A stretch of 64,000 nt of DNA from Halichondria panicea. Its lineage: Eukaryota > Porifera > Demospongiae > Suberitida > Halichondriidae. The notes under the pieces were generated by a model. It was not told the origin of the DNA and searched no databases. It saw only the letters and a list, made by a program, of their open reading frames with translations. The stretch covers positions 14,876,198 to 14,940,197 of the forward strand of contig NC_087377.1 of NCBI RefSeq assembly GCF_963675165.1. The letters are read 5' to 3'. Numbering within the stretch: position 1 is the first letter of the stretch; each line of letters starts with the position of its first letter. The translations under genes and the position numbers were made by a program. This document shows, one piece after another, positions 60,832-64,000 of the stretch.

Positions 60832-61825
60832 TATGGAAACGTATCAGATTGAAAGTGATAATGATGAACAAGAATAACAAGCTCCAAACCTCTGTCTGTG
60901 TTTAGTGGATCTGATTGTGCTTGTCAGTTTTCCTCAACATATGAGGGCTTGTGAACATCTGGTTGAACAAGTGCCTCCGACTGTGACATGGTGTTTAAAA
61001 TTCCTTGTGGCATCTCTTGAGGGTATAGATCTTCTGCATGCATAGACTAACAGGAGACGTATACAAGACAGATAAACGCTCAAGAATGCTTAAGAATGAT
61101 AAAATGCTGACTCAGCGGGTTGGGGTTCCTTCTATGGTTTCTGTGCATTTACTATAGGAATTGGAGATTACAAGAAGATTAATTAACAATCGTGACCAAC
61201 CTCCTCTGAATGAACGGTATTTGCTTCTAGTTGGGCAGAATCCAACTAATTAGCCTCAAGCTAATTGCGAAGACGGGGCTTCAATCTGTGCCTAAAATGC
61301 AAAGTGTACAAACTTAGCCTCGATTCGGCCGATACTATTTTAATCGGCCTTGAATCGAGGCTAGTACAAACTAAACGAGTGCATGCATGGAGACAAGTTG
61401 CACCGTTTGCGATTCCTTCGGTTTGTCAGTTCTCTGTGTCATATTAGTGATTCCTGTCATGCACGCGCAATTGAACCAATGAGATGTATATAGCCATAGT
61501 AACTGCCAGAGAGTGCATACCTTTTCTGTAGTGCACAGAGACATGCATGCAGACCTGAAACAGAACAATAATTCCAACTAATTAAGCTGAGACAGGAAAG
61601 AAGTAGCATCCATCTTTTCAGTCTGCTCATAGCTTTAGTCCTTTTCTTTTTCTTGTTCATGCTTGAAATCAATAAATTAATGTTATAACAAGGCCAAGTT
61701 ATCAGCAGAGTTAGTTTTGCATGTTGTTTTTGTGAGTTTTGGCTCCGCCCTCGAGCATAAACGCATAATTTATTTGCGGTCAACACAATCATCTGGGTGT
61801 GTCTTCTATATCGACCCTGGAAGAC
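60832..61825. other. Intergenic, promoter side of the UBL gene
   Basis: Contains the foldback element at 61315-61363 and otherwise no supported coding exon. Confidence 0.45.
61315..61363. mobile_element. Foldback element, 49 bp, TAGCCTCGA family
   Basis: TAGCCTCGATTCGGCCGATA and ATCGGCCTTGAATCGAGGCTA pair around an AT centre. Exact 9-bp direct repeats GTACAAACT flank it at 61306-61314 and 61364-61372. Confidence 0.87.
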
Positions 61826-62946
61826 ATGAGTTTTGATGCACTGCTTTCTTTTGTGTGCACAGGCCATGGCGATGGCAAGAACACACCTCCTGTTAAAGTG
61901 TCGATTTCTCCAATTCCTGCCTCTGTTGCTGATCTGAAACTAGCTATTCAAGAGAAATTTCAGATACCCAAGTGCCTACAATTCATTTCGATGAACTCGG
62001 GACAAACACCACTGGCTGATTTGCAATTAATCAAAGACCTCTACATTCGATCTGAAGATAGCTTCACTGTGACGTATCTCGATCGAGCCAATGTCAAGAC
62101 GATCGGATACTTTGCAACAGAATGTCTTAAACCTCTAGTAGCGAAACTTAATACCATATCTCTCGAGAACAAACATGATGTCGGCTCTTTCGTTGAAGCA
62201 AACACCAGAAAACTAAGTAACCTATGCCATATGTACAATACTGTCACATATGATAATTTTCTGATGCCATGGAGTGGACTAACAACAGTGGAAGCCAACC
62301 GTCAATTCTTAGTTCAAGAGAAGGCTATCGATAATACAATCAAACTTCTTTCAACTCTACTCGATGTTCCCATGGAAAGCAAGCATGAAATGTTTGATGA
62401 CTTGGTGGAGAGTTGCCTAGGTTTGCTATGGAATTTTGCGGAAACTCGACAATCGAGGTTGCATGTTGTGAAGCGTGGTGGATATCAGTTGATGCTCCGA
62501 ACACTTGAATTGTGCTCCCGTAGTGAAACAGATGGGAAGCGACCTTATGACATGTACGGGCTGTTTGACAGATCTGTTGGATGTGTCTCCAAGTAAGGTT
62601 TCTGTTGTGGTTATAATTATAGACTCCGTACTCATAAAGTTGCAGCTGCACTCGATCCCCTGTATATATAGTGATGCATGTACGTGGTAGTGCCGACCTC
62701 TTGTATAAACTTACAACCTCAATTAATTAAGACATATGGCTCTATGTCCATTTTGCTATTTCTGTATTATAGACTTTAAAAAAGCCTTGTCCCCATAATC
62801 CGAATAGAGCAGGACCAGACCCATCCGAATACCTTAATGTTACTATATGTATGCATGGGTACTAATTTTGGCAGATTTGCAGTACATTTATTAACATAAT
62901 TATTATTATTTAGTCAAAGCCTCAGTCTGTATTCAACATTTAATTT

Positions 62947-62977
<31 letters not shown>

Positions 62978-64000
62978 AGCTATAGTGAGATCTCTCAATG
63001 TCAGATCCCACTGGCCAGCAACAAACGTGTTATGAATAGCCTCCTAGACTTCTGCCTGGAGGGTCCCTCTCTGAATGTAATCACTAAACTGCTCATAGCC
63101 AACTGTCTCTTTCGACTATCGCACAACATTAACACGCACAAGTACTTGCTAGAAGCTGACATACTGAGGAAAGTGCTGCTGTTCTTCTCAAAATTTAAGG
63201 ACAATTTGACGTACAGAACAAGTATGGTTGTTTGGTAAGTATAGATTGCATTTCGAATGTTTTGCGAGCTTAAACTTTTGCGGGTGTGTATGCACTTATC
63301 AAAAATCTCTGCCGGTATTTTTTTTATGACATCACAATTTTTGCTAGTATATTTCGGCTCATTTGCGCACTCACAAAACATTCTAAGGAATACGTACATA
63401 ATTATATAAAGCTGCCTGTATACGTTGTACAGATCTATGACATTATTAATTGACCATTGTACACAGTTGTCTCAAGATCATAATTATTATGCCCCAGTGT
63501 ACTGTGCTTATAAGTATCTATAATTATACACCAAATACAACAGTGTGAGTGCATGGTTTCTATTCTTGTATGATACTTTGTAATTATCATTGCTCTTCCC
63601 ATGCACTGTGCAGCTACGCTCTGGCGGTGACATTGTCTCGTCTGCTCTCATTTTCACCCTCTCAAGTCCCCCATCACTTAATGGTCGAGTCTCTTTCCTC
63701 ACTTAAATTATTCCTCGCTTCCGTAAAAAGAGAAAATATGACGCCAGCTTTGGAAGAATACCAGTGCAATTGGATCACTGTTGCTCCATTTGTGGACGTC
63801 TTTTTTTCGCCAATTCATAATCGTACTAACGAACAGGAGTCTACCCCTTCCCAAGAAGTTGATCTACGTGCACTGTGTATGCAGACTAGCTTGATGGCAC
63901 TGAGTGTGGAGATGAATCGACCTTGCCACAGGAGACTGGCTCTAAACCAAGGCCTACTAGATACTCTGATTTGCTTATCATGGGCGGTGGAAGTCAAGTG
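61826..64000 (+). CDS. Ubiquitin-like N-terminus plus helical-repeat protein, 5' part (cut by right edge)
   Basis: Exons: 61826-62592, 62980-63234 and 63614 onward past the window end; phases join correctly (2 then 2). The start ATG gives MSFDALLSFVCTG. Residues about 20-80 look ubiquitin-like (VKVSISPIPASVADLKLAIQ, then IPKCLQFI and LIKDLYI). The rest is leucine-rich and helical (CLGLLWNFAE, VITKLLIANCLFRLS, DLRALCMQTSLMALSVE), like ARM/HEAT repeats, with no recognised catalytic motif. The combination suggests an adaptor or ubiquitin-pathway scaffold, but function is unknown. No frameshift is seen over about 470 codons. Confidence 0.8.
62949..62979. repeat. (TC)n tract serving as the intron 1 pyrimidine tract of the UBL gene
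   Basis: About 14 TC units run straight into the acceptor TAG at 62979. Length changes here would alter the tract used for splicing. Confidence 0.85.

Overview
The window reads as metazoan nuclear DNA, most likely from a demosponge (Amphimedon-like). This is inferred from AT-rich, intron-dense genes with mostly short GT..AG introns, many tiny hairpin transposons, a Chk1 ortholog, and receptors built from sushi, FN3 and Calx-beta domains. There are no bacterial operons, CRISPR arrays, rRNA or recognisable tRNA genes. Gene models were built by hand from conserved motifs, splice sites and reading-frame phase. The models for three complete copper monooxygenases, CHEK1 and the sushi receptor all sum to exact multiples of three.

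Left part (1-44 kb): a family of DBH/MOXD1-like copper monooxygenases. One gene on the + strand is cut by the left edge (exons 8-13, 337-2297). Three complete 13-exon paralogs lie in tandem on the - strand (10671-16016, 23346-32088, 33798-44134; 620, 635 and 628 aa). All three keep the five histidines and one methionine that bind the two coppers, a signal peptide, an N-terminal DOMON domain and a C-terminal hydrophobic tail. Between and beside them lie broken glycosyltransferase genes in two duplicated blocks (about 5-9.4 kb and 17.4-22.4 kb): an exostosin-like GT64 relic with a second relic of its last exons, and two single-exon GT32 (A4GALT-like) copies damaged at opposite ends. A MOXD exon-3 relic at 2765-3233 is split by a hAT-type MITE.

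Middle (44.4-50.3 kb, - strand): a complete 14-exon CHEK1 gene encoding 474 aa, with kinase domain, SQ/TQ regulatory region and C-terminal KA1 domain. One 129-nt in-frame exon sits between two complementary CA/TG microsatellites.

Right part: a 7-exon single-pass receptor (Ig-like, FN3, three sushi, TM; - strand, 51343-53415), transcribed away from a 20-exon Calx-beta/FN3 single-pass protein (+ strand, 54681-59551). The latter has three exon frameshifts. Then come a fragment resembling an IgGFc-binding domain (about 60.4-60.8 kb) and the 5' part of a ubiquitin-like/helical-repeat gene running off the right edge (from 61826).

Mobile DNA is the other main content: an internally deleted piggyBac element with TTAA target sites, two hAT-type MITEs, TA-flanked MITEs, nested MITEs, and a family of 49-131 bp foldback elements whose four paired copies are all bounded by 9-bp direct repeats. 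That foldback family is the most unusual structure in the window.
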